This document shows, piece by piece, positions 11,701 through 19,007 of a DNA stretch of 64,000 nucleotides. The notes below the pieces were generated by a model. That model did not search any database. It was given only the letters and a program-made list of their open reading frames with translations, and was not told the origin of the DNA. The position numbers and the translations under genes were made by a program. The DNA is from Acidobacteriaceae bacterium (lineage in GTDB: Bacteria > Acidobacteriota > Terriglobia > Terriglobales > Acidobacteriaceae). Each line of letters begins with the position of its first letter. Within the stretch, counting starts at the first letter, position 1. Where the stretch lies: positions 1 to 64,000 of the forward strand of contig PKVW01000074.1 in the NCBI GenBank assembly GCA_003131585.1, given 5' to 3'.

Positions 11701-12264
11701 AATCCGGTGCTCCATCGCCAAGCCCTGATTCTGGATCTCGAGATAGAAATTGTCCTTGCCGAAAATGTCGCACAACGATCCCGCTGCCGCGCGCGCGGCG
11801 TCGTAGTTCCCTTCCGTCAACCGCTCCGCCACCTCGCCTTTGAGGCATCCCGAAAGCCCGATCAGCCCGCGGGAATGCTCCGCCAGAAACTTCTTGCTCA
11901 CCCGGGGCTTGTAGTAAAACCCGTGCAGAGAGGCTTCCGACGTAATTTTCACCAGATTTCGGTAACCCTCTTCGTTCTCGGCCAGCACCAGCAGATGGTT
12001 ATAGGTATCGCCTTCGGGCGGCGTGCGCTTGGTGTTGTGATCGTCCTTCTTGCAGATGTAAAGTTCGCAGCCCACAATCGGCTTCACGTCGTACTTGTGT
12101 GCCGCATTGACGAAATGCACTGCGCCAAAAATATTCCCGTGGTCGGTCATCGCCACGGCGGGCATGCCCAGCTCTTTCACGCGCTGGCAAAGTTTCTCCA
12201 CATCGCAGGCGCCATCCAGCAGGGAGTAATCGGTATGGAGGTGCAGGTGGACGAATTGGGGCAT
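8782..12264 (-). CDS. dnaE: DNA polymerase III, alpha subunit (replicative, DnaE1 type)
   Basis: 1,160 residues from the ATG at 12264 (a TTG three codons upstream is possible). The N-terminal PHP domain opens with FVHLHLHTDYSLLDG. The polymerase family C active site is visible: PDIDIDFC near residues 408-415 gives two catalytic aspartates and MDFLGL near residue 561 the third. GPGRGSAAGSLV and the tandem helix-hairpin-helix region follow (FNKSHSAAYALLAYHTAYLK), then a C-terminal OB fold. Length and domain order match E. coli DnaE. It copies the chromosome as the catalytic core of the holoenzyme. accA lies directly downstream, as in many bacteria. Confidence 0.97.
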   Translation of the reverse strand: MPQFVHLHLHTDYSLLDGACDVEKLCQRVKELGMPAVAMTDHGNIFGAVHFVNAAHKYDVKPIVGCELYICKKDDHNTKRTPPEGDTYNHLLVLAENEEGYRNLVKITSEASLHGFYYKPRVSKKFLAEHSRGLIGLSGCLKGEVAERLTEGNYDAARAAAGSLCDIFGKDNFYLEIQNQGLAMEHRIHPGLFQLEKDLGLPLVATNDSHYLCEDDAHAQDVMLCIQTGKSIHDTARMKFEGTQFFVKSHDEMYRVFKDSPEVLTRTLDIAERCSLRLEKVATPFPQFEVPPGYTIDSYFVHVSREGFARRLEALRPLHEQGRLKHSIADYEQRLERELGIIQQMKFAGYFLIVWDFIRYAKEREIPVGPGRGSAAGSLVSYALGITDIDPLQHELLFERFLNPERVSMPDIDIDFCMNRRGEVIHYVTQKYGRDNVAQIITFGTMAAKAAIKDVGRAMDIPYGDVDRIAKMIPTQLNITLDQAIEDSPQLREAIEKDGQIRELIQTAKKLEGMVRNSGVHAAGVVISPRPLTELVPLHRTKNDEIVTAFDMVAIEKMGLLKMDFLGLTTLTILTDALKLIAQTRGTPITLEQIPLEDAETYAKVFHKGLTSGVFQFESHGMRDVLRKYQPNSIEDLTALNALYRPGPIQGGMIDDFVDRKHGRKRVEYELPELKEILEETLGVIVYQEQVMQIANRLAGYSLGEADLLRRAMGKKNAAEMAQQRERFVQGAAQRKFPAKKIEKIFDLMAQFAGYGFNKSHSAAYALLAYHTAYLKTHYPVEFMAALLTSLTGSTDDVVKYINECREMGIAVEAPDINVSDANFTPHGEAIRFGLAAVKNVGGNAIESIVAARKKLGRFKSIYEFCESVDLRLLNKRVLESLIKSGAMDSLGRRAQLMSVLDRAMERAQKAQRDAESGQHGLFGVFQQEESGAHNDKLPNVPDWDEQARLTAEKEILGFFISGHPLEKYKDKLQDLQALSIVELAAMKNSTGKDETIATAGIIGNLRVLKSKRGDFYAQATLEDMSGSIDMIVFPEAYKRLQERVKLEVPVLVRAGVRIEEGANAKITAAEIMPLEEAKVPLPRAIRIRVPLENAGETTVDDLHALFKEHTGEARVLFDVERAGDFMVVMEAEGYNVLPDRNFIARVEQLCGRGSVRVIS

Positions 12265-12370
12265 AGGGCTCAATTTGATTTTACGTTGGCGTCATTCTAA
12301 CGGGAAACGCGCTCGCGCCAGCGCCAAGTTATCCACAGAGCGGCGTTACGCGCAGGGTTCGCGTGAGAAG

Positions 12371-13108
12371 CTACTGACCTTCATGCGCGCTGGGCACGCG
12401 GAAATCCACGCCGCGCTCGTCGTTCGCCTTGGTTGTGGCCGGAAGGTCGAGGTCGGAGAGCGGAATCTTCTCCGTATGCTGCGGAGCAAAGTTCCACAGC
12501 GTTTGGCCTACGATGGCATAATTCTGAACTTCCTGCTTGCGCAGATCGCGGAAAACCAGCACCGTGGCCGGCGCAGCCTCCGTGCGTTCTTCTTTGTGCG
12601 GCGGCGGAGGCGCTGACTTCGCATAGACATCTTGATCGCCCTGTTCGCGCATCCTCTGCTCCTCGAGGCTCTGCGCGTTCATCTCGTTTGCCAGGCCAAT
12701 CTCGTTTTGCTGATCCTGTTCGTAGGACGAACCAGAGTTCCACCACCAATACGGATCGAATGCGCCCGCATACCACCACGGAAACGCACGTCCGCGACAG
12801 CCGCCACCGAAGCAGCTGTTCCTGAAGCCGTTGGTTCGGATTCGCAGACCGACGCCAGCATGGTTGAAGCCGCGATTGAAACCCCGCGAGGAGATCGGAC
12901 GATGGGAAGAGGAGCCGCCCGCGGAAGGACGAGCCGCGAAACCTGCGCCGGAGTGCATCCCACTGACAGCGCGCCCGCCCGAATGCCCGGCCATCCCGCC
13001 GTGTCCGCCGTGTCCGCCGGCGGAAGCATGCCCTCCGCCGTGCTGCGCGGAAAGCTGCACAGACGCCACCACAAGTATGAAGGCCACAATGAAAAGCGGA
13101 CGATGCAT
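12371..13108 (-). CDS. Secreted Gly/His-rich hypothetical protein
   Basis: 245 residues from the ATG at 13108. Signal peptide MHRPLFIVAFILVVASVQLSAQ is followed by a low-complexity stretch rich in Gly, His and Ser (HGGGHASAGGHGGHGG) to about residue 90, then a Cys-containing aromatic region (CFGGGCRG, PWWYAGAFDPYWWW). The C-terminal half looks globular and carries VLVFRDLRKQEVQNYAIVGQTLW, which resembles the short beta-rich ends of related acidobacterial secreted proteins. No catalytic motif is recognised; the His/Gly run could bind metal. It lies upstream of dnaE in the same direction but 106 bp away. Confidence 0.75.
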   Translation of the reverse strand: MHRPLFIVAFILVVASVQLSAQHGGGHASAGGHGGHGGMAGHSGGRAVSGMHSGAGFAARPSAGGSSSHRPISSRGFNRGFNHAGVGLRIRTNGFRNSCFGGGCRGRAFPWWYAGAFDPYWWWNSGSSYEQDQQNEIGLANEMNAQSLEEQRMREQGDQDVYAKSAPPPPHKEERTEAAPATVLVFRDLRKQEVQNYAIVGQTLWNFAPQHTEKIPLSDLDLPATTKANDERGVDFRVPSAHEGQ

Positions 13109-13114
13109 ACCCCC

Positions 13115-13120
13115 ATTATA
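13115..13120 (-). promoter_or_regulatory. -10-like TATAAT just before the 13108 start
   Basis: A perfect TATAAT on the reverse strand whose 3' end is 6 bp from the ATG. With usual -10 to +1 spacing, transcription would begin at or near the start codon, giving a leaderless mRNA. A TTGCGC lies 15 bp upstream. Inference only. Confidence 0.3.
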
Positions 13121-13166
13121 TGCCGGATTCAGGCCGCGCAATCCAGAAATTGGGACTACCGGGGGC

Positions 13167-14783
13167 CTATCGTTTCTTGCCCTTTGCCTTCTTGTGAGGC
13201 GACTTCTTCCGCTTTGCAGGGTGTTTCGCGGGCCGTTTAGCGGTATTTCTTGCAGGTTTTTTCTTGGCTTTCGCCGGAACAGGCTTCGCCCGGGGCTCCG
13301 GCTTGAGGCTCACTTTCGGTTTCGCCTTCGTGGGCGGCGTGGGTACGGAAGCCGCAACTGGCGCCACCGGCGGCGCGACCGCGGCCGTACTCTTCCCCTT
13401 GCCCTTCGGCACTTCACCCTTCTTAGCTGGAATCCCCGTGACCGGAGCCGTTGCGACGACCGCCTTAGGCCCACGCCCGCGCCGGGGTGGCGGCGGCGGA
13501 GGCGGCGGCGGCGGCGCGAAGGGCTTCAGAAACTTCAAAGTCTCCGTCCGCGAACGCAGTCTCCCATCCAGCAGCAGCATGAACACGTCGCGTGCAATCT
13601 TCGGATATTCCGGCAGCTGCGGCGTGATGAGCAGTTCCGTCATCTCCGGCAATGGAATTCGCCGTTGCACCAGCCGCCACTTGGTCAAGAAGTTCTTGAT
13701 CTTCTGCGCCACGGTCTGATGCCGCGCCGTTACTGCCAGAAACAAAACCATCTCGGGCCGCGCCGCGGATAAAAGATTCCACGTCCTCGATGGCGTCGCC
13801 GCTTCCTTCCCGGTCAATCGCTTCGCCAGTTCCTTGGCGCGATCCTCGAGGTCGCGCCATGCTTCGGTCAAATCCTTGCGCGGGATCTGCCGCCGCAGAT
13901 CGCAGATGTCTTTGTCGGAAAGCCGCGCCGTCAGGAAGTGCATCACCGCCGGCGACGGATCGACGGTGTACCCCAAGTCCACCATCTGCTGGCGCGTTTT
14001 CATCAACTGCCCCAACCCGCTCGTGTCCACTTTGGCCGACGACCAGTGCGGATGCAGCACCTTGAGCCAGTTTTCCTTTTCCAGGATGCGCACCACATTC
14101 AGCGGATCGTCTTCATGCGCCAGCTGCCCAATCTCATGTCCCACCGCGCTGCGCGAAATGTGCTCGATGTAATTGTTTTCCTTGGCCGCGTTGTAGCGCT
14201 GCTGCGTGCGCTCCTCCATCGGCCAGTGAAAGCGCGCCGCAAAACGCGTGGCGCGAATCAGCCGGGAGGGATCTTCCACAAACGAATAGTTGTGCAGGAT
14301 CCGAAGCAGCTTCGCTTCGATGTCCGCCACGCCGTTGAACGGATCGAGCAGCAGTCCGCGCGAGCCCTCATTCAGCGACAGGGCCATGGCGTTCACGGTA
14401 AAGTCTCGCCGGCGCAGATCTTCCTGAATGCTGGCCGGCGCAATCACCGGCGGCTTGCCCACCTTCTCGTAATGTTCGGTACGCGCCATGCCGATCTCGG
14501 CGCGCACATTGCCCGGCAGCACCAGAAATAGCGTGCGGACTTCTTCGTCGTGGCCCGCCAGTTGCGCGCCCGCCCGTTCGAAGTCCTTTTGCAGCTTGAG
14601 GGGATTGCCCTGAACCGTGAAGTCCAGGTCGCGGATGGTGAACCCGCTGATAATGTCGCGAATCGCGCCACCGGTCAGGTAGAGAGTGATTCCCGCGGCG
14701 CGGGCTACTTCTTGCACCAGATTGACGCCTTTCGACTGATCCGGCGTCAACCGGATTTCCATTGTGTAAATGTAATCAGCCAT
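13167..14783 (-). CDS. CCA-adding/poly(A) polymerase-type tRNA nucleotidyltransferase with basic H1-like tail
   Basis: 538 residues. The class II nucleotidyltransferase head shows LTGGAIRD (about residue 37), the metal-binding DLDFTVQG and RRDFTVNAMA, then EDPSRLIRATRFAARF in the neck. The helical body runs to about residue 420. A run of ten prolines (about residues 422-431) then introduces roughly 105 residues made almost only of Lys, Pro, Ala and Arg, like the C-terminal tails of histone H1 or bacterial Hc1-type proteins. The enzyme should complete or repair tRNA 3' ends, or act as a poly(A) polymerase; eye inspection does not separate these. The tail is the odd feature: it could tether the protein to RNA or DNA. 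Confidence 0.88.
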   Translation of the reverse strand: MADYIYTMEIRLTPDQSKGVNLVQEVARAAGITLYLTGGAIRDIISGFTIRDLDFTVQGNPLKLQKDFERAGAQLAGHDEEVRTLFLVLPGNVRAEIGMARTEHYEKVGKPPVIAPASIQEDLRRRDFTVNAMALSLNEGSRGLLLDPFNGVADIEAKLLRILHNYSFVEDPSRLIRATRFAARFHWPMEERTQQRYNAAKENNYIEHISRSAVGHEIGQLAHEDDPLNVVRILEKENWLKVLHPHWSSAKVDTSGLGQLMKTRQQMVDLGYTVDPSPAVMHFLTARLSDKDICDLRRQIPRKDLTEAWRDLEDRAKELAKRLTGKEAATPSRTWNLLSAARPEMVLFLAVTARHQTVAQKIKNFLTKWRLVQRRIPLPEMTELLITPQLPEYPKIARDVFMLLLDGRLRSRTETLKFLKPFAPPPPPPPPPPRRGRGPKAVVATAPVTGIPAKKGEVPKGKGKSTAAVAPPVAPVAASVPTPPTKAKPKVSLKPEPRAKPVPAKAKKKPARNTAKRPAKHPAKRKKSPHKKAKGKKR

Positions 14784-15213
14784 TCGTCTTCAGGCGACCA
14801 TTCCAAGCAATCCAGCGGGTCGCAGTTTCTTGCACATCCTGGCGTTCCCGGGCTGGACAGTTCGAACGATTCTCACAGGATTTCCACAGACCGCCGCGGC
14901 CCAGACCATCCCAATCTCGGCCAATCCATACTCAAGCCGTTAAATACAAAGCACTTAAATCGGCTTTAGTCACGCCAAGGCAACTTAAAGGAATAACACA
15001 ACGTTTACAATTTGGCTACTGCCAACGTGGATTCGCGCGATTTCTCCCAATTTAATGCGAGAATGGGTCGATTCTGCGGTTCAGTCGCGAAGCGACGGCA
15101 TTCATTAGCCCCGGACGTAAGTCTGGGGTACAGGCGGAATACAGGAAGGAGTCCCGAAAGGGACGGCACCCGCTTCCCCGAAGCCCGAAAGCCGAAGCCC
15201 GAAGCCCGACTCC
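14784..15213. other. Intergenic region between divergent genes, 430 bp
   Basis: No supported gene. The left 300 bp look unstructured and are more AT-rich near 14940-15020, a likely promoter area. The right part is occupied by short hairpins and a GAAGCCC tandem repeat (listed separately). Confidence 0.5.
15084..15209. repeat. REP-like hairpin cluster plus GAAGCCC tandem repeat
   Basis: Three small palindromes follow each other: GTCGC/GCGAC at 15084-15096, CCCCGGAC/GTCTGGGG (one mismatch) at 15109-15128, and GTCCC-GAAA-GGGAC at 15151-15164. From about 15177 a degenerate tandem of cgaagccc units runs up to 5 bp before the ATG at 15214, taking the place of a Shine-Dalgarno. Confidence 0.65.
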
Positions 15214-15693
15214 ATGCCCTCGACCCACAAGAAAGTCATCGTCCGCAAGATGGACCGGGACTCCGTCTCCGGCTACGTCTCGCCCGCGCAGTTCGTGAAC
15301 GAGGGCAAACTCGAACTCCTCAACACCACCGGCAATGTCGTCGCCATGGACCTGCGCGAGATCAAGGGTGTTTACTTCGTGCGCGAGTTCGGCGACTCCG
15401 AATCGCTCACCCGCAAGACCTTCACTTCCCGCCCCCGCTCCGAAGGCCTGTGGGTGCGCCTCCGTTTCAAGGACAACGAAATCCTCGAAGGCCTAATGCC
15501 CTCCGACCTAACCCAAAACCTCCCGGAAGGCTATCTCGTCAACCCTCCCGACCAGCGCTCGAACACGCAACGCATCTTCGTCCCCCGCACCGCCCTGGAG
15601 TCGCTGACCGTTCTAGCCGTAATCGGTGCCACCCGCCGCCCCCGCCGCAGTCCCACCGGCGACCAGCGCCAGGTCCCCATGTTCGAGGAGTAA
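15214..15693 (+). CDS. Conserved hypothetical protein, possible regulatory beta-barrel
   Basis: 159 residues, no signal peptide, so probably cytoplasmic. The sequence is mostly beta-type: VIVRKMDRDSVSGYVSPA, LELLNTTGNVVAMDLREIKGVYFVREF, LWVRLRFKDNEILEGLMPSDL. The pattern of a short barrel that tests a value (LELL..GN.....L..IKGVYFVREF) is common in Acidobacteria proteins of unknown role and recalls small PilZ- or Sm-like barrels. The C-terminus is basic and Pro-rich (GATRRPRRSPTG). The ATG directly follows a tandem repeat and has no evident ribosome site. It is divergent from the nucleotidyltransferase gene. I do not assign a function. Confidence 0.7.
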   Translation: MPSTHKKVIVRKMDRDSVSGYVSPAQFVNEGKLELLNTTGNVVAMDLREIKGVYFVREFGDSESLTRKTFTSRPRSEGLWVRLRFKDNEILEGLMPSDLTQNLPEGYLVNPPDQRSNTQRIFVPRTALESLTVLAVIGATRRPRRSPTGDQRQVPMFEE

Positions 15694-15701
15694 GTTTCGA
15701 A

Positions 15702-15790
15702 TTGTCATCCTGAGGAAGCGGAGTCCTGCGCGCCGCGCACAGGACTCCCGACGAAGGATCCCCTGGCGGATAGCCTGTCTGACAGCTCAC
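15702..15790. repeat. Interspersed repeat, TCATCCTGAGGAAGCGGAG type
   Basis: It starts with tcatcctgaggaagcggag and contains a perfect 8-bp stem GAGTCCTG (15721-15728)/CAGGACTC (15740-15747), then cgaaggatcccctgg. A second, shorter member (ccatcctgagcgaagcgaaag) lies at 38593-38617. The 203 bp before the next gene hold nothing else evident. Confidence 0.6.
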
Positions 15791-15893
15791 GACGTGAGCC
15801 ATTCTGCACAGTATTACGCTGCCCTAATGAGCGAACCTATTGACGCTTCAAGAGAGCAGTTTTGCGCGTGAACATTTTAAGGAGAAGAATCGA

Positions 15894-16214
15894 ATGAAAT
15901 CCAAGAAGCTATTTGCTGTTGTCTTTGGGTCGCTCGTCGTGCTTGCACTGTCGCTGCCGGTAATGGCACAGGACACCACGCAATCCACCACCACCACGAC
16001 GACACAACCTCCCGCTCAAACGCAGAGCACCACCACTACGACAACACAACCTCCCGCTCAAACGGAGAGCACCACGACTACAACGACTCCGGCAACTCCG
16101 CCGCCAACCCAAACCACTCAGACGAACGAGAGCACCACGAAGTACAAGCACCATCACAAGAAGGTGAAGACGGAGAAACAAACAACGACCACTACCACGC
16201 CTCCGCCGCAGTAA
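15894..16214 (+). CDS. Small secreted Thr/Gln/Pro-rich repeat protein
   Basis: 106 residues from the ATG at 15894, which has AAGGAGA 8 bp upstream; the open frame starts earlier without a ribosome site. Signal peptide MKSKKLFAVVFGSLVVLALSLPVMAQ is classic. The mature protein consists of near-identical 14-residue units (TTTTTTQPPAQTQS, then TTTTTTQPPAQTES) and ends in a basic His/Lys patch (YKHHHKKVKTEK) and TTTTTTPPPQ. Such Thr-rich chains are natively unfolded and may coat the cell or bind polyanions; this is inference. A perfect 10-bp inverted repeat (16224-16233 with 16265-16274) lies right after the stop, without a T-run. Confidence 0.72.
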   Translation: MKSKKLFAVVFGSLVVLALSLPVMAQDTTQSTTTTTTQPPAQTQSTTTTTTQPPAQTESTTTTTTPATPPPTQTTQTNESTTKYKHHHKKVKTEKQTTTTTTPPPQ

Positions 16215-16394
16215 TTCCGGGAAGTCGGTCTGAAATGCTCATGGGTGAGATTGCACACCGATGCTCAGACCGACAACCTTGCTAGTCTATGAGCTTGTTG
16301 AAAGTACCCTCTCGCGCGATATTTTTGAGCCGAAGGGGCTGGCCCAGTTGTCTGCGATGGCATTCATCCGCGCGAGAACTTTGCCCACCAATCA

Positions 16395-16648
16395 TGAGGC
16401 TGCCCCACCCTTCGCGCTGTTCGACGGGTGGGCACTGCGAACTCGGATTCCATATGTTCACTCGTCACAGGTGGGGGCAGCTCGGTCGTGGTGCCGCAAA
16501 GATGGGCCAGCCCCCTGGCTTCTTGTCACATTTCCCTCGGGTTGGGATCGCCCTGAACGGAAGTGTGCTGCATTTTCACTATTGCTGCAGCATTTTCGTC
16601 CGAGCCCCTGTCACGTGCCTGAATTGAACGATTGCGATTGAACGGCTG
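16395..16648. repeat. Duplicated block, copy 1 (upstream of the 16658 gene)
   Basis: Starts with gaggctgccccacccttcgc and ends gattgcgattgaacggctg. It is closely matched by 17329-17688, which has about 90 bp more in its middle. The left part forms a hairpin (CCCACCCTTCG with CGACGGGTGGG). The block ends 9 bp before the ATG of the next gene and fills most of the 443-bp gap from 16215; two short open frames here are repeat-derived. Confidence 0.8.
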
Positions 16649-16657
16649 GCCGAACAC

Positions 16658-17275
16658 ATGAAAAAATTCATCTGGATTGCGATTGCAGTTCTTGTAGCTG
16701 GGGCGATCTTCCCATTTGAACTTGCAGGCCACGAGCGCCGCCTGGCTCAGTCGGTTATCGGCGAATTTGATACTATCGCCGTTGGTACTGCGGACATCCG
16801 CGTCGTGCGCCATCTGTTGGATAAATGTGGGGCGGCGTGCTCTCAGAGTCAACAATGCAACGAACAGCTCTGCGAAGTGACATTCAAGTTTGAAAATAGT
16901 CCTCTTTGGGAACTCAGGCTTGCTCCCTTTACCCACCTCGGGGGTTCGATCACTCTTCGCAATAACGTAGTTGACTACGAAGCTCTTGTGTATCGTGTGG
17001 GCTGCGGGCGGCTTCAACTTTCATCTGGAATTAGTATCGAACAGTTCCCCGCGTCTCCGGCCGAGCTCCCTTTCCAAGTATCAGTGGACCCTGTTGAAGG
17101 GAAACCCCCTACTGTTTTCGTCAGGATGACGTCTGCTGTAAGCCCTAGGCAAAAGGCGAGTGTATTCGCCCTGAACTTCTCATGCTTATCTCGAATCGGG
17201 GGCTGTTCAGGAGTTTCTGAGCTTGCGCCCACCTTAGAGACCCGCAAACCATTAGTCTGCCAGGACAAGGGCTAG
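16658..17275 (+). CDS. Hypothetical single-pass membrane or secreted protein
   Basis: 205 residues. The N-terminal MKKFIWIAIAVLVAGAIFPFEL is a signal anchor or signal peptide. The rest is predicted extracytoplasmic, with seven Cys, four of them in a cluster near residues 58-72 (CGAACSQSQQCNEQLC), suggesting disulfides. No family is recognised. The start codon is 9 bp after repeat copy 1 and the gene is bracketed by a second copy downstream, so it may have been carried or duplicated with the repeat. No good Shine-Dalgarno is seen. Codon usage is less GC-biased than in the core genes. Confidence 0.65.
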   Translation: MKKFIWIAIAVLVAGAIFPFELAGHERRLAQSVIGEFDTIAVGTADIRVVRHLLDKCGAACSQSQQCNEQLCEVTFKFENSPLWELRLAPFTHLGGSITLRNNVVDYEALVYRVGCGRLQLSSGISIEQFPASPAELPFQVSVDPVEGKPPTVFVRMTSAVSPRQKASVFALNFSCLSRIGGCSGVSELAPTLETRKPLVCQDKG

Positions 17276-17328
17276 CAAACACGTCGTGTGACCTAATGGG
17301 GGCTGACCCACCTTTGCGCCATCACAAA

Positions 17329-17688
17329 TGAGGCTGCCCCACCCTTCGCACTGTTCGAAGGGTGGGCACTGCGAACCCGGACTCCATATGTTTACTCGTC
17401 ACAGGCGGGTGGCACATCTCCGGATGAGCCGCAAAGAGCCGGACTTCATGTGCGGGACGTAGCCTGATACCGTCAGCGGAAATCCCCACCTTTCGAAAAC
17501 CACGAAAGGTGGGGCAGCCTCATTCGTGCCGCCGCGAAGTTGGGCCAGCCGCCTGGCTTCTGGTCACATTTCCCTCGGCCTAGAATCGCCCCTGCACGGA
17601 AGTGTGCTGCATTTTTCACTATTGCTGCAGCATTTTCGTCCGAGCCCCTGTCACATGCCTGAATTGAACGATTGCGATTGAACGGCTG
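17329..17688. repeat. Duplicated block, copy 2 (upstream of the 17770 gene)
   Basis: Direct copy of 16395-16648: 17329-17410 matches its left part and about 17505-17688 its right part (shared ending gaacgattgcgattgaacggctg). The extra middle holds a perfect 12-bp stem CCCCACCTTTCG (17484-17495)/CGAAAGGTGGGG (17503-17514). It fills most of the 494-bp gap between 17276 and 17769. Confidence 0.8.
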
Positions 17689-17769
17689 CGCTACCTGTGG
17701 TTAACTGAATCCCGAGTCGTTAAGCCATTCTTAAAGAATCCAAAGATTACGAAAAGACCCAAGAAGAAT

Positions 17770-18948
17770 ATGCGGATGTCGGTTAAGTACTGTTTATCGC
17801 GTGGTGCGACGGCGCTCCTTTGGATTTGCGTGGCGAGCAGGTTTGCCGCGGGCGCGAGCCAGCCTCATTACTTGGTTACGAATGACGATGCGCCCTCGTC
17901 AAACAGTGTGACCTTTTATACCGTGGGTGCGGACGGTCTCCTCACCCTGAAGCAACAGGTTCTAACCGGCGGCTTCGGCATTGGAGGCGGTTATTTCGCG
18001 GCGAGCCGTGTCACCACGCTCGACAGCGGAAGCGAACAGTGCGTCTACGCCTCCGAAGCCTCAACCGGCGACGTCGTTGGAATCGACGTCGGCACGCTGC
18101 AAGTTGGCGGCAGCGCTTTTGGTTCCGCGACCGATGGCGGCTCTTCCAATGGCATCGGGTTAGCGAACAACGCCCGCTATCTCTATGCCAGCTTCACCGA
18201 CTCGAACACCATTGGAACCTTCCAGCTTCAGCCCGGCTGCAGCCTCACATTTGTGAATGACGTCTCCGTTGCCGGGCTGCAGGGCGGAATCATCGATGGT
18301 ATGGCGATACACGGGAAAATGCTGGTCGCCACCTATGGAGATGGCTCGATCGAGTCCTTTGACCTCTCCTCGGGGACGCCGGTATCGAATGGTGACGAAC
18401 AGAGTTCCACCGCTTATCTCAAGTCGCACGGTGCCACCTATCCCAATAGCGTAGAAATTACAAAGGACGGACGCTATGCCCTGTTCGGCGACACTTCGAC
18501 GTCTACGGTGGTTGAAGTTTCCGCGATTTCTTCCGCCAAGTTGACCGCGACGGTCGTATTTTCCCTGGGACGTTCAGCCAGCTCCAGCAACATTATGCTC
18601 AGCCCCGACGAGACCCTCCTATACATCAGCAACACGCAAGGAGACAGAATCACCGCTGCGTGGTTTGACAAGAGCACCGGCCAACTTTCGGCCGGTTGCG
18701 CTTCCAACAAACTTAAGGGCTACAGCTCGTCCTGGTCCTATCTCGCGGCTTTGGCGCCGGAAACGGATAAAGGGACTGGCGGAGTATTGTATGTTGCCGA
18801 GTTTGGCTCGCCGTCCTCCATTGGAATGGTTCGGATGAAGTCGACTGGCGGGAAGTGTAGTCTGAAAGAATTATCCGGCTCCCCCGTCGCTGACCCAAAT
18901 AGTCCGGGGCTGTTGTCGATTGGCACTTTCCCCCCGCGGTCCTTCTAG
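17770..18948 (+). CDS. Secreted beta-propeller protein (lactonase/YncE-like)
   Basis: 392 residues. A signal peptide precedes HYLVTNDDAPSSNSV. The body repeats blades of the form VTFYTVGADGLLTL, NARYLYASFTDSNTIGTFQL, DGRYALFGDTSTSTVVEV and DETLLYISNTQGDRITAAWFD, the seven-bladed style of 6-phosphogluconolactonase-like or YncE-like propellers common in Acidobacteria. Such proteins are often binding scaffolds; enzymatic activity cannot be inferred here. The start (ATGCGGATG) follows repeat copy 2 after 82 bp. The next gene, a multicopper oxidase, is 59 bp downstream in the same direction, so the two may be co-transcribed. Confidence 0.78.
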   Translation: MRMSVKYCLSRGATALLWICVASRFAAGASQPHYLVTNDDAPSSNSVTFYTVGADGLLTLKQQVLTGGFGIGGGYFAASRVTTLDSGSEQCVYASEASTGDVVGIDVGTLQVGGSAFGSATDGGSSNGIGLANNARYLYASFTDSNTIGTFQLQPGCSLTFVNDVSVAGLQGGIIDGMAIHGKMLVATYGDGSIESFDLSSGTPVSNGDEQSSTAYLKSHGATYPNSVEITKDGRYALFGDTSTSTVVEVSAISSAKLTATVVFSLGRSASSSNIMLSPDETLLYISNTQGDRITAAWFDKSTGQLSAGCASNKLKGYSSSWSYLAALAPETDKGTGGVLYVAEFGSPSSIGMVRMKSTGGKCSLKELSGSPVADPNSPGLLSIGTFPPRSF

Positions 18949-19007
18949 GAAGTTAAGGTAGTGTTTGAAATCAGATCCTTTCGGCCGGGCTTTAGGAGTC
19001 GTGATAT

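Noticed and set aside
9208-12300. Several long open frames opposite dnaE (up to 407 codons)
   Set aside because: High-GC antisense shadows; the dnaE product is complete and conserved.
16261-16641. ORFs in the gap before the 16658 gene
   Set aside because: They lie in the duplicated block and read differently in the second copy.
17484-17514. Rho-independent terminator
   Set aside because: The hairpin is perfect but no T-run follows in either direction; it matches the repeat family better.
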